From: Caenorhabditis remanei
Lineage: Eukaryota > Nematoda > Chromadorea > Rhabditida > Rhabditidae
Direction: 5' to 3'
Length of the DNA: 64,000 nucleotides
Assembly: GCF_010183535.1 (NCBI RefSeq)
Contig: NC_071331.1
Coordinates: 13,764,001-13,828,000 of the forward strand
A program made the position numbers and the translations under genes. A model generated the notes under the pieces. It saw nothing but the letters and a program-made list of their open reading frames with translations. It had not been told where the DNA came from and did not search any database. Shown piece after piece: positions 34,264-45,307 of the stretch; within the stretch, counting starts at the first letter, position 1; the number at the start of each line of letters is the position of its first letter.

Positions 34264-35850
34264 GAGAATACGTTTTAAGGTTACCTTTAATAGTCTTATG
34301 TTTTCACTCCCACACGAAAAAAAAAAAGCGCGAATCGGTTAACTCCATCGATGCCAGTCTTGTTGGATTTTTGATATCGAGGAAGTCTTCACATTCCCAG
34401 TGTAAACCCGATTTCATAAAAGGACTGAAAAGGCGCTTTAGTTGGAAGAAGTAGAAAGCAGAGGGAAAGTCAAATAGGAGTATACTTACTTTCTCGACGA
34501 TTCATAGTTTGCTGGTCTTCTCAGTGGATCCCATGGCATTGTTTCAAAGTTTCCAAGAACATTCGCAGGGTTCGAGAAAGAGTTTCTTTGGGAAAAAAGT
34601 AGAAGAGTTCTCAAATTTTGATACTTTCTGCCAGAAGTCCATTCTTGCAAAAACTTAATAATTACTGAATCATCGCATTTTTCTGCAGATGAAATGCTAA
34701 GATAATCTCCTGTGAACCGTGACAACAATTGCGATTGTAGGTTATTTCGAACCCACAAATGCATCCAGTTGATATGAGGAATAGAAGAATTCTCTTCAAG
34801 AACTCCATCTATTACTGCAGAATTGCGAAGAACTTTATTTTTTGGATTGGTTGAAAGAAGTTGTTCGAGTCTTTTAGCTTCGACTAATTCTCCATAAATG
34901 AAGATGCATTCGAGGTTTTTTATTTTTGGAATATACTTCAGCCGATTGTCAATGGTAACAATAAGTCGGTTACTGAATTGTTCTTTCAATAAATAGTTCA
35001 TATGATCTACAAGAATTTCTTGCATTATATCAGCCGACAATCCATAAACCATTATATTCCCTTGATCTCCTTTTGAAAAAGTCAATTTCTCGGTTGAAAA
35101 ACTGCAATATAAATCATTTATAATAGAAAATGTTGCACAAATTACCTGCAATTCAGCTTTGATCCTCTCATTACTACTTCAAAAGTATCTTGAACATCTT
35201 GTGAACACGCTTTGAATACTGACAAGAGATGCAGAGAATCACCGTTATTTGTTTCAAAAATGAGAGCGATTGTGTTAGCATGGATTCTATATCGAACCAT
35301 GTGAATATTAAATTTAAGACTTCGAATCAATAAAAGTGCCTTTGAAGAACACAAAGAGAGCATCAAAAGTTCCGAATAATTCATCATCTTCATCATCTCC
35401 TGTTGAACCAAATACGGAAACTTTAATATTTCCAGAGGCATTTCGAGAGCAATAAATAAGGAAAATAAACACGTCTTCGATAAAAACACTCTGGCGGATA
35501 TTGATTTTCCAAGACCTTCTAGAACGTTCTTTCTTCTTCTGACTCAGGTTAACAAACACAGGTGTTATCTACAGTAAACTACAGTACTCTACAATCGATA
35601 ATGCACAAAAAAGGAGAACTGATCCAAAGCAGATTTGATAAATATGGGTTCAGATTCACTAGAAAGAAACCTTATATATACAATTTGTTTTGAGTTTTTG
35701 AAAACTTTTTTCCTAATAATAATTCAATAAATAATGAATTTTTAGAAAAGAGCCGTCATCGAGAACACAAGGCGATACGTGTGGATTCAAGGAAACAGGA
35801 TTTTAGTCTTTGTTGAATATTTTACTTTTTATTTTTCATGTTTTGATTTT
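34264..35850. repeat. Segmental duplication, right copy (F-box unit)
   Basis: Same orientation as 26327-27890. Immediately right of it, 35852-35935 resembles 24745-24835, the segment left of the receptor relic in the other copy, as expected if the unit was once tandemly repeated. Confidence 0.85.
34304..35441 (-). CDS. F-box protein with FBA2-type domain (copy 2)
   Basis: Three minus-strand exons (35441-35146, 35101-34490, 34424-34304) give about 342 residues. Same structure as copy 1: F-box at the N-terminus, FBA2-type domain, C-terminal FFVWE. Exon 1 is almost unchanged; exon 2 has most replacements, for example FSTEKLTFSKGD against FSIEKSILSIED and one extra Ala before EKCDD. The frame is open throughout, so both copies look functional. 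Upstream flanks match copy 1 past the start codon, so promoters are probably shared in kind. Confidence 0.88.
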
Positions 35851-36010
35851 TTGGAGTAGGCAAACAATACAGTTAATCAAACCCGCATGACAAGAAAACA
35901 GACAAGTTTGAAATCTCTTGACTCTTCAAATACCAACTTCAACGTGAACTGGCATAGCTCTGATTTCGAAAAAGAACGAGCGTGATGGACTAAATAGATA
36001 AGAACAATGG

Positions 36011-36017
36011 TATAAAT
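36011..36017 (+). promoter_or_regulatory. TATA box for the secreted-protein gene at 36102
   Basis: TATAAAT about 90 bp before the ATG; spacing leaves a 5' leader of about 60 bases. Confidence 0.5.
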
Positions 36018-36101
36018 TATGAAGAATCGCCACAACTAATCAGTTCGCACACTCTCCCTCCAGCCGTTCTCTACTAACAACCTCGGTCTTCACTACTAAC
36101 C

Positions 36102-36741
36102 ATGACTAACTGTAAGTTCCTTGGGTATTCCTGTCTTCTCAACCAATAAGTTCCATTTCCAGTTACTCACCTCATCACACTTTTTGCTACTTTCGCCATT
36201 TCCTATGGAGCTGACGATGTTTGCCATGTTGATCAACTTCTGATGCTTCCGGCTCCCGAAGACGTTTATCACAAACAGTCTGCAAAAGAAGTCTTCCTGA
36301 ATGCCACTATTCTTCCATCTATCTTCGTGAATGCTCCAGATCCAGTCTTCTTCAAAAACATCACTATTCCATCTGTTTTGGATACTCCAAAACTTTTGAA
36401 AACTATCGAATACAACGAGGAGGACTTCTCGGAAAACGTGGACGATTCTCAAGATTCTGATGACGTCATTCATATGAGATGCATGAAAACTGCTGGATTC
36501 GTTGCTCAGTGCATTATTTTCTTGTTTGTGTTCACAATCGTTACAATGGACGTCGAGGTGATTTCAGAAGAAAAGTGACTGTTTTATAACAAAGATTGTA
36601 TTTCAGCACTTCGAATACCCAGAAGATGCACAAATTTTCGTGGTCCACAAGCTGCACAAAGCTCAAGAAATCCAAACCTGTCCACTGCCAACTATCCAAA
36701 ATGTTCAAATCATCAAACGTGAACTCGAATCGGAATGTTAG
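36102..36741 (+). CDS. Small secreted or membrane protein, unknown family
   Basis: Three exons (36102-36111, 36163-36557, 36607-36741) give about 179 residues. An N-terminal signal-like segment (THLITLFATFAISYGA) is followed by an acidic region (DFSENVDDSQDSDDV), a hydrophobic stretch GFVAQCIIFLFVFTIVTM near residue 115-132 and a C-terminal part with isolated Cys ending LESEC. The first coding exon is only 10 nt, but the TATA box at 36011 and clean splice sites support it. No family recognised. Confidence 0.65.
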
Positions 36742-36933
36742 AAAGTGAAAAGAGTCGATGAAATAAATATCTTAAAAATTATCTTAAAATATTTTCAATC
36801 AGTTTCATGTCGAGTGTTCATTATTTTAATCACAATAGTTTTTCTTTGTCAAATAGGAACACAACACGGAAATTGAATCTGTCGAAAACATCCAACTGGT
36901 ACGTTTTTGTTCTCATCTCCTTTCATTCACAAA

Positions 36934-38265
36934 ATGAAACCGCTAGAATATACAAATCTTATTCACCGAATTCAAGATATTTCTGCTTTTATCTCTATTC
37001 CAATCAACTTACTTTTGATCTATGTCATTATCAAAAAGTCTCCTCCACATCTCGGTACCTACAAGTTTCTTATGATTTTTATCTCAATTTTTGAAATTAA
37101 TTACGTCCTCACTGATTTGGTTTTGGGTCCAGTATGTACATATGAAAGAATTCAGTTAAAAGCACAAAGCTTTTCAGATAAATCTTTCCCATGGATCTGC
37201 ATTCATAGTATTTGTTTCTACCAATAATCAAGTATTCTCATCAGATTTGCTTCTAATATTTGAAGCGATTCATTGGGGTTTCTTTGGATGTTCTCTCGCT
37301 ATATTCGTCATTCATTTCATTTATCGTTACTTTGCAGTTCGTGGGTACAATAATTGATCACCTTTTTCTTTATTAATCAGAACTTTTGAAGAAGTTTCTT
37401 CCTTAAAATATTCAATTGGCCAAATATTAACTTGTGGTTATTGATTCAATTAGGTGTCGGGGTTTCCTGGTTTTTCATTGCTTATATTCTGGGAGCTCCT
37501 ACGAGACAGACGACAGAATATGTGAAGTACAATGCAATTTCTAAAATAGAAAAGTAAAATTCTCAGTTTCAGAAACAGTGTGCTAAGGCATTTTGGTTTG
37601 AACTCTGACGAATTCATCTATCTCGGAGCTTATATTTATGAGAGAAACAGTGTCACTGACAAGATTTCTATTCATTATAAACCTTTAGTCGGCCTGGTTT
37701 TATTCGATGTGTTTGTGGTAAGTCGACAACTTGAATATTACAATTTTAGTTACCTTTATTTCAGGCATCTTCTCTTATTGCAATTGTCTATCTCGGATGT
37801 AAGTGCTATTTCTGTTTGAAGAAACAATTCGAATATCCTCAAACATTTTCTTCTCCGTCCTATTCAAAACTACAATGTCAATTGTTCATTGCTCTTATTA
37901 TTCAAACTATTATTCCTGTTTTTCTAGTTCATTTACCTGCTGCAATATCTCTCACTTGTACACTTTTTGAGTGGGAATTGAGTAATTTCAATGGAATCAT
38001 TGCTATTTCTATAGCTTTCTTTCCAATTTTAGATCCTCTTCCGACTCTTTTTATTATCAAAAGCTATAGGGAGGCACTATTTGGTTTGTGATAGATGACT
38101 GCTAGTGATAACTGTAATCAGTTTTCAGAAATCTTATTTTGTTGGAAAAGTTTCAAAAACAAGAAAGTGAGATGTACTATCAAAAATATTTGCAATCGAA
38201 AACTGACAAATCCAAATCCAACTTCAAATTTATGCATCATACTCCAAGCTCATGCAATCAGATAG
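36934..38265 (+). CDS. Seven-TM chemoreceptor, Str type (receptor 4)
   Basis: Six exons (36934-37131, 37178-37344, 37392-37526, 37573-37717, 37765-38083, 38129-38265) give about 366 residues. Motifs: KKSPPHLGTYKFLMIFISIF, VIHFIYRYFAVRG, LFIALIIQTIIPVFLVHLP, PILDPLPTLFIIKSYREA. Exon 3 begins after TTTTGAAG at 37391: that site gives the 135-nt exon shared by receptors 5, 6, 8, 9 and 10 and keeps the frame, whereas the better-looking ATCAG at 37380 would add 11 nt and a stop. So this gene is intact only if the weak acceptor is used. Confidence 0.75.
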
Positions 38266-38688
38266 ACTGAATGTATATTCTGAAATTTAATAAAGTTGTT
38301 GTCCAGTTTTAGATATCAGAGGCCGTACAAGAGACGAAAGAAATCATGACAAATATCAAAGAATCAAAAATTGTATGATTGATAGCTGTTGAAGATCGAA
38401 GCAAGTTTAAACTTGAGCTAATAATTTATTAAAAGCCAACTGAGGTATTTCATCTGATGATCTCTGTCTCACTTGCAGACGACAAGAATCTTTCACCATC
38501 ATTCACAATAAAAAACGTGAATTTCATTCAATTCATAAAATCAACTTACCTTTTTCAAGTAACCTAATGATCTTCTATTATTCGAAATACTCTAACTCTG
38601 TCAACAGATTGGCTCATTCTGTCTGGCATTTCACATTTAAAGCAGAGCATTTCTGTCAATAATGTTAGTTGACTCTAACATACAAATC

Positions 38689-39904
38689 ATGGATAGCTTC
38701 GATCTGACAGTCCTGATCATTCAACGAATATGTACTTTACTTGCATTTTTGATTCATTTCCCCCTAACACTTCTTATTCTTTACAAGTCTCCAACAAGTC
38801 TAGGAGCATACAAATACTTGCTTATTTACATTTCTATTTTTGAATTGGTATACGCAGTTCTAGATGTTCTCGTATCTCCTGAACTCTATACATATAAATC
38901 TTCATTCATGCTAGTTCTGGACTCGAATAAAACATTTTTACCCTTCTGGATGCTTTATCCAATAAATTTATTGTTTTGTGGAATGCTCGGTTGCTCAATG
39001 GCTATTTTCACAATTAATTTCATCTATCGATATCTGGTTATGAAAGGGTATGAAAAGTAGGAGAGAATCAACGGATCGATTTCATTTTTCAGAAGTGAAC
39101 TGATAAAATCTTTCGAATCAGAAAAATTATTTTGTTGGATTGCTGCTCCAATGGTTTACAGTGCGATTTGGATGATTATCACTGGATTAACTCTACAAGG
39201 AAATCAACAAACTGATAAAATTCTTGAGTGAGTTAGTTTTCTCAAATTAATTTTCTGCAACTAGCTGCTTCCAGAGAACAATTTCTGCGTAAACAAAACG
39301 TAAGTCTCTCTGAAATTGTGTACACCGGACCAAACTATTATCCACAAAAGGGAGTTATCGACTGGATTCCTATCTTCGGAATGGCCATTTTGACTCTTAT
39401 GATTGTCTGTTGTTTTCCTTGAAAATCTAACCCAACTGCCAAACTTTCCAGTTCGCTTCCGTGTACTCCATCATATATTTCGCAGCGAAATCTTACATCG
39501 CAATGAATAAATTGGTGCTCACTTCGAAAAACTCTCAAAGATATAAAACAAGTCAAGCTCAACTTCTGAATGCTCTGGTCATTCAAGCTATTATTCCATT
39601 TGTCTTGATGCATCTTCCAGCCTCTGCCGTCTTCATTATGCCATTTTTTAGTTGTGGAAACCAAACATTCGCCAGAATTTTCAGTGTAACAGTTGCTCTG
39701 TATCCAGTTCTCGACCCACTTCCCACAATATTTGTAGTCAAATGTTATCGGATTGCAGTTATCAGTAAAATTCAATTTCAAAAGAGCAATATTAACTTTT
39801 GAGTTTCAGAATATCTCTCTAAACTCTGCTGTCTTTCTCCACAATTTGACAGAGAACACCCCTCTTCAACTTCTTATCAATGCCCACCGACTGCAATAGC
39901 ATAA
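38689..39904 (+). CDS. Seven-TM chemoreceptor, Str type (receptor 5)
   Basis: Five exons (38689-39047, 39093-39227, 39275-39404, 39452-39764, 39810-39904) give about 343 residues. Motifs: YKSPTSLGAYKYLLIYISIF, LLNALVIQAIIPFVLMHLP, PVLDPLPTIFVVKCYR. The intron that all neighbours have after the TM2 region (…VSP) is absent, so exons 1 and 2 are fused without loss of frame. Start taken at MDSFDL by comparison with neighbours; an in-frame ATG nine codons upstream (38662) is an alternative. Confidence 0.88.
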
Positions 39905-40145
39905 GAACAATTCTTTATAAAGTTAATAACCTCCTTTTCTAAAAATATTGTACCAATAAATGCATTTATTCAGTTGACAACTTTTTCTTTATCAAATTTT
40001 TCTAGAGAACCATAGCCAATTCTTCAGTTCTGTCACTTCAGGGAATCCCAATTATTCAGTTTAATGAAGATGAACCCCCTTTGAGAGTTAAAAATGCTTT
40101 ATAACGTGTAAATTTTTGAAAAACAATCATTTTCACTATACAACT

Positions 40146-41460
40146 ATGGAGATATTCGAGGCTCTTCAAGAACCAGTTCAAAAAATTTCAGGAATTTTCG
40201 CCATTTTTGTAAATTTACTCTTGATTTATTTGATTGTGTATCATTCGCCCAAAAGTTTAGGTGCCTATCGGTATTTGATGATGTATATTTCAATTTTTGA
40301 AATGTTATATGCTCTACTTGATGTTACCGTTTCACCGGTAAGATGTTAGGTCAAGAAAAAAATAGAACCATAGAAATGAACCCAGTGCAACATTCGTAAG
40401 CATGCTCATTCCTTTCTAGGTTCTTTATACAACTGATTCTGGACTGTTAGCCATCATGGACTCGTCAAAATCTGGTATCCCTATTCAAGTGTTGCTTATC
40501 CTCAATATTCTTTTTTGTGGATCTTTCGGACTGTCCATGGCGATTTTCGGCATTCATTTTGTGTTCAGATACTTGATAATCAATGGGTATGATCTCTAAT
40601 ATGACCTCTCAGAACTTAACATGTAGACATGTTTTCAGTAATAAACGTCTGACCTCATCTAACCCTGTGACCGTTTTTGTCTGGCTTCTAATCCCAATTG
40701 ATTTCGGATCCATTTGGTCCATGGTCTGTATGACGACACTGTTCCCGACCCCTGAAAAGAACACATTCTTGACGTAAGGAATTGGCTTTAAGTGTTAATT
40801 GTTTATTTCAAAACATTCACAGAGAGACGTATCTAAAAAGGTTTCCTGGGAAAATAGAAGATTTGACCTATTTCGGACCATACTTCTATCCGAATGGAGT
40901 GTTCGATTGGAAACCATGCCTTGGGATTGCTGCTTGTTCTATGATGATGGTGAATTTGATTTTCTTAACATCTTCCATTAAAACAAATAATATTCAGAGT
41001 GTATCCTCTTTGACAATGGTTTTCTGTGGAATCAAGTGTTACAATCGAATCAATAATCTTGTCCGATCTACTTCTCAATCCAATCATCATAAGAATCTCC
41101 ATTCCCAATTCTTGACAGCATTGATTGTGGAGACACTTGTTCCAGTTTTCCTCATGCATATCCCAGCGGCAGTTGCCTATCTCGCGTGTTTTCTGAATAT
41201 GAGTTCTGAAATTATTGGGAATATTTTGACAATGAGTATTGCTTTGTATCCAGCAGTTGATCCTCTACCAACTATTATTATCATCAGCAGTTATCGAAAT
41301 GCTATTTTGAGTGAGTTATCTTAATAAATGAGATTTTTTGACATTCCGTATTGCAGGATTCCTTGGAAACTCGTTGAAAAAGTTAACCTGCATTCAAAAA
41401 ATGTTGGATGCAATAAATGTTCCTGTTGTTTCAGAAGGGACAGACATGGAAATATTGTGA
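40146..41460 (+). CDS. Seven-TM chemoreceptor, Str type (receptor 6)
   Basis: Six exons (40146-40337, 40420-40586, 40639-40773, 40823-40949, 40998-41310, 41357-41460) give about 345 residues. Motifs: YHSPKSLGAYRYLMMYISIF, IHFVFRYLIING, FLTALIVETLVPVFLMHIP, PAVDPLPTIIIISSYR. The fourth intron (40950-40997, 48 nt) is free of stops and a multiple of three, so retention would insert 16 residues in TM5. All splice sites are canonical. Confidence 0.9.
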
Positions 41461-42124
41461 AGCTGCTCAAACGATAATTTCTTCATTCTTTGTGAATTAT
41501 TTTTTTAATAAAACATATTTATTCAATTCTGTTTTCTTTTATATACGTCGTGAAGGAAGCTTGTCTGTGTTCAAGAGCTCGTGGAATCACTAACTATCCG
41601 AGCTCATTCAGAAGCAACATAAATGGACATATAGTGATACAATGTCACATATGTCGACGCATTAGGAAGATTCATTAAATTAAAAAATCTTGTACATTAC
41701 TCATTTCCCAACGTCAACGGCTGATAACATCAAAAATGAAATCTTCACTTCACGAAAAGTCAGAAAATCAGAAATTCGTTCTGTATCGAAGAGAATAATG
41801 TATCAAAGTAACATTACGATGAGTTGGACATGTTTACCTACTCTAAGGTTATTCAAGCGAATTAAAATGTCTAGTGGACTGGCTCCATTCGAAATAAAAG
41901 TATTTTCATTAATCACAACTCAGAAGTCTTTTCTTCATCCCCTATTAATCAAATTCCTTCTATCATAGTACCTATTAGTCATATTTCAAGTATCCATTTG
42001 AAAAACAACAGAATCGACGAGAAAATACAAATTCAAACTTGTATTCAATATTATCGTGAAGTCATAAAAACGGAAAAAATTCACTGGAATCCTCATTCTT
42101 CAAACGCCTCCATTACTGACCGTA

Positions 42125-43362
42125 ATGACTCTCTCTTATGAGTTTTCTTATGCTTTTACTCAATGTGGATTTATCTCAACCACAATTGCAAACACTCTTT
42201 TTATCTATATGACCATTCTTCACATTAAAAAGATCACGGGTACATATAAAGTGATGGTCCTTGTATTTTCTCTTATGGGAATCATGTTCTCCGCGTGGGA
42301 ACTCGTTGCTCGACCATTTGCTCACAATTACAATAAAGGTCTGATGTACTTCAGTTTGAATACTTGGTTGGGTGCATCTCATGAATTTCTTCAATTTGCT
42401 ATCATTCTCTACGCGTCTTTCTACTTAATCATTCTGGCAATTATTGCTGTCCAATTCGTTTTCCGTTATTTCACTCTGTGCAGACCAAATTTTGCCAGAA
42501 AGTTCGGAGGATTCGGAGTGATTGTTTGGATATCTTATTCACTAATTTCGGGTGCAATTTATGGTGGATCTCTCTATTATTTCTGTCATCCGGATAACTT
42601 TTCCGACTCCTACATGAGGTTTCCATACCATTCACATCTTTAAATAATTCTTCGTTTGCAGAGATATTATCGCCGACTCTTACAACTTGACCATCACTGA
42701 CGTTCCTCGATTTTTGATGATTCCATACGTGAGTAACAATTCTAGAAATCATGTTTAGTAGTCAGTCCATCTAAAGATTACGATGACCAGCTGTTCGATC
42801 ACTCTGCAATTTGTTTTGTCTGATGAGCTTCAATGTTGTTTTTGCAGGCGGAGGATGGGTCAGTCAGATGGCATAATTTGAACTTCTTGTTGGCTGGAGT
42901 TGCTATTTTGGGTCTACAATATCTGATCATTATATACTGTGGAGTTCGAATGCATACTATCTTACAAAAAGAGCTCTCTCAACAATCAGTCGTAAATCGG
43001 AAACTTCAAAAGCAATTCTTCAGAGCTTTAGTCGTTCAAACAGTCGTCCCAACATTTCTATTCGTCCTACCAATCGCCCCATTTCTAATCGGACCTCTCG
43101 TGGTTCCATTTATTGGAATTCAGATGAATTTTCAAACTGGGTGGATGTATGTTATCCTATGTTTATACCCACCAATCGACACAGTCGCATTCATGTTAAT
43201 TGTGTCAGAATACAAGAAAGTGACTCTAGGTAATTTAATAGATTTTGGATTTCGAAAGATGTAACGATTTTGATTTCAGAGATGTTCAAACCAGTTCTTC
43301 CAAAGAGAATCAAAGTTATAAGTGAAGTATCCACGTCGACAGCAGCAGCTATTACTAAATAA
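42125..43362 (+). CDS. Seven-TM chemoreceptor, ODR-10-like Str-superfamily branch (receptor 7)
   Basis: Four exons (42125-42618, 42662-42728, 42848-43229, 43280-43362) give about 341 residues. Structure differs from the other nine: exon 1 runs through TM4, and motifs are ITGTYKVMVLVFSLMGI, VQFVFRYFTLCRPN, KLQKQFFRALVVQTVVPTF and LYPPIDTVAFMLIVSEYKK. The LQKQxFxALVxQT and FRYFxxCxPN forms resemble ODR-10 and related receptors more than the local cluster, so it is a separate lineage that happens to sit here. Confidence 0.88.
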
Positions 43363-44032
43363 AACTTGTGATTGTCAATATTTGTTTTTTTTTTTTCAAT
43401 AAATTTGCATCTTTAAAAATCTTCTCATAGGGCACTGATTTTTGTCATAGGAAAAATCCGATGTGTCTCCTCTGATATCATTTTTGAGAATGTTCGATGT
43501 GACGCAACTCTGAAAGAGTCAGAAACATCTAACAAAAATCAGAATGACTCAGGATAAAGTCAGAAAACAAATGTATTGAATGCACTCTTCTTCGTTCTAC
43601 TTTGTGTTCTGATTTCCCTATTTCCTGACTCAAGATTTCAAACTAGAAAAAAGAAAAGGAAAGTCATTGAGACGAGGAAAGAAATCTACAGTACAATCTA
43701 TAAGCCTTTTGAAAGGACAAAACGATTAATCCCTCTCCAAAGCTTCTGCCATTCATGAGAATATTTGCTTACTCATTCTTTTTCTCTTTTTTTAGTTTCT
43801 ACTTTTCAAAGAAACAAGTTCAGGTGTCAGGTGTGAATCACTATTCGCTTTTCGTTTAAGCCCTCCTTTCTACATGACGTAATTTGAATTCGAGACTTTC
43901 TTCCCATGACTGCGTCTCTCTCAATCAAGCACTCTCTCGAATGAAAGTGTAAAGCTGCGGTCTTCTTTTCAACTGAATGCCCATTATGTCCTTGTAACCT
44001 TCGCACGATTACTCATCAACAGGTCTTGCTAC
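43363..44032. other. Intergenic region upstream of the DB-module gene
   Basis: No gene supported. A frame at 43576-43758 has a hydrophobic start but no ATG in good context and no homology I recognise. Confidence 0.35.
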
Positions 44033-44040
44033 TATAAAAG
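44033..44040 (+). promoter_or_regulatory. TATA box of the DB-module gene
   Basis: TATAAAAG. It decides the start codon: transcription about 30 bp downstream would exclude the ATG at 44057 and favour the in-frame ATG at 44084. Confidence 0.6.
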
Positions 44041-44083
44041 GAAATGAAAGGGTCAAATGTCATCATCAAACTATACTAACAAT

Positions 44084-45051
44084 ATGACTTCCAGCATCTC
44101 CTCTATTCTTTTTGTTGTTTCTTGTTTCGCCGCGTTGGCGTCGATTTCAGAAGCATGCTTCGCTTCTGGAATCTGTGGAGGAGGGTGCCCTCCACCACCG
44201 CCACCAATGTGCTCCGGAGGTTTGTATTCTAAATTATAGTTACTTGACTACAACCAACTCATTTTTAGGTTGTGGTGGTGGATATTCATGTGGATCATAT
44301 GGATGTTACAGAGCCAGAGCTCGAGGATCCAAGACTCTTTCTTTCAAGAAGAAGAGCGAAATGAATCCAGACGAACGATTCATGAGATGCTGTGAAGAGC
44401 GTAACCTCCCTGACTCGTGTCTTTCCAAGTGCTCATACCGTTCTTACACCAAATCAGCTCTTCAATCAATGTACTTCAAACAAGATTCCTGCCCAATGCA
44501 AGCAGCTGCTGACATCCAGTTCTGTGCTGCTCAAGGAGAAGATCATACTGCCTGTTGTGCCAGAAATGCCGTTGGAACAACATTGGCTGGAAACAAAGTG
44601 AGAATGTCTTCAGACTGGAAAAGAATCAAAACATGTTATGACTAATAGAGATCCATTCCATTTTATCAGAAAGTCAAAACAAACTTCTCCGGTTTTAACC
44701 AACCATAAACTAAAAAAACCCAACAAATCACATATTTTCTTATTCCATTAATCATTCTTTCAGTGTTTCACATTCTGTGATCAACGCCCTGGAAACGTGA
44801 CTCAACTCGACATGACCTACTTGGCTTGCTACGATCGTTTCGAGAATATGAAGGCATGCTTCTACCAAAAGGCTTCTGAAACATCCGACCCAAATGTTTC
44901 ATTCAATAATGATCGTGAATTTGCAGTCGATACAGAAACCGCTGAATTCCGTCGTCCATCTCAAGAGTTCAGGGCTCCAGCATCTCCACAACTTCCACAA
45001 AATCCACTGTTTGCCGTTCAAAACCTGCTCGCCAGAACTTTCGGACAATAA
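44084..45051 (+). CDS. Secreted DB-module (Cys-rich) protein
   Basis: Three exons (44084-44219, 44269-44597, 44764-45051) give about 250 residues. A signal peptide (MTSSISSILFVVSCFAALAS) is followed by a Gly/Pro/Cys-rich stretch, a segment CGGGYSCGSYGCY, and the nematode DB module of about 100 residues: RFMRCCEERNLPDSCLSKC, QFCAAQGEDHTACCARN, CFTFCDQRPG, YLACYDRFENMKACF. The tail is Pro/Gln-rich. DB-module proteins are extracellular, common in hypodermal secretions; molecular role unknown. AATAAA at 45106-45111. Confidence 0.9.
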
Positions 45052-45307
45052 TTTGAATCTCGATTGGGTTTTTGTACATTTTGTCTCATTTATGGAATGA
45101 TTTTAAATAAATGAATTTTTGTTCTGTTTTATTCTCACCAAAAAGTACACTAATAAACGACACAAATTTCACAGATCGAAAGAGAACATACTCGTCTGTA
45201 CTTTGTGCATATTCTTATCTTATCATTCTGCGCTTCTTATCTTTTCTGACAGTTTAATTACACATTTGTCGTTTGAAAGTAATAACATTCAGTTCAGTTC
45301 TCAAATT

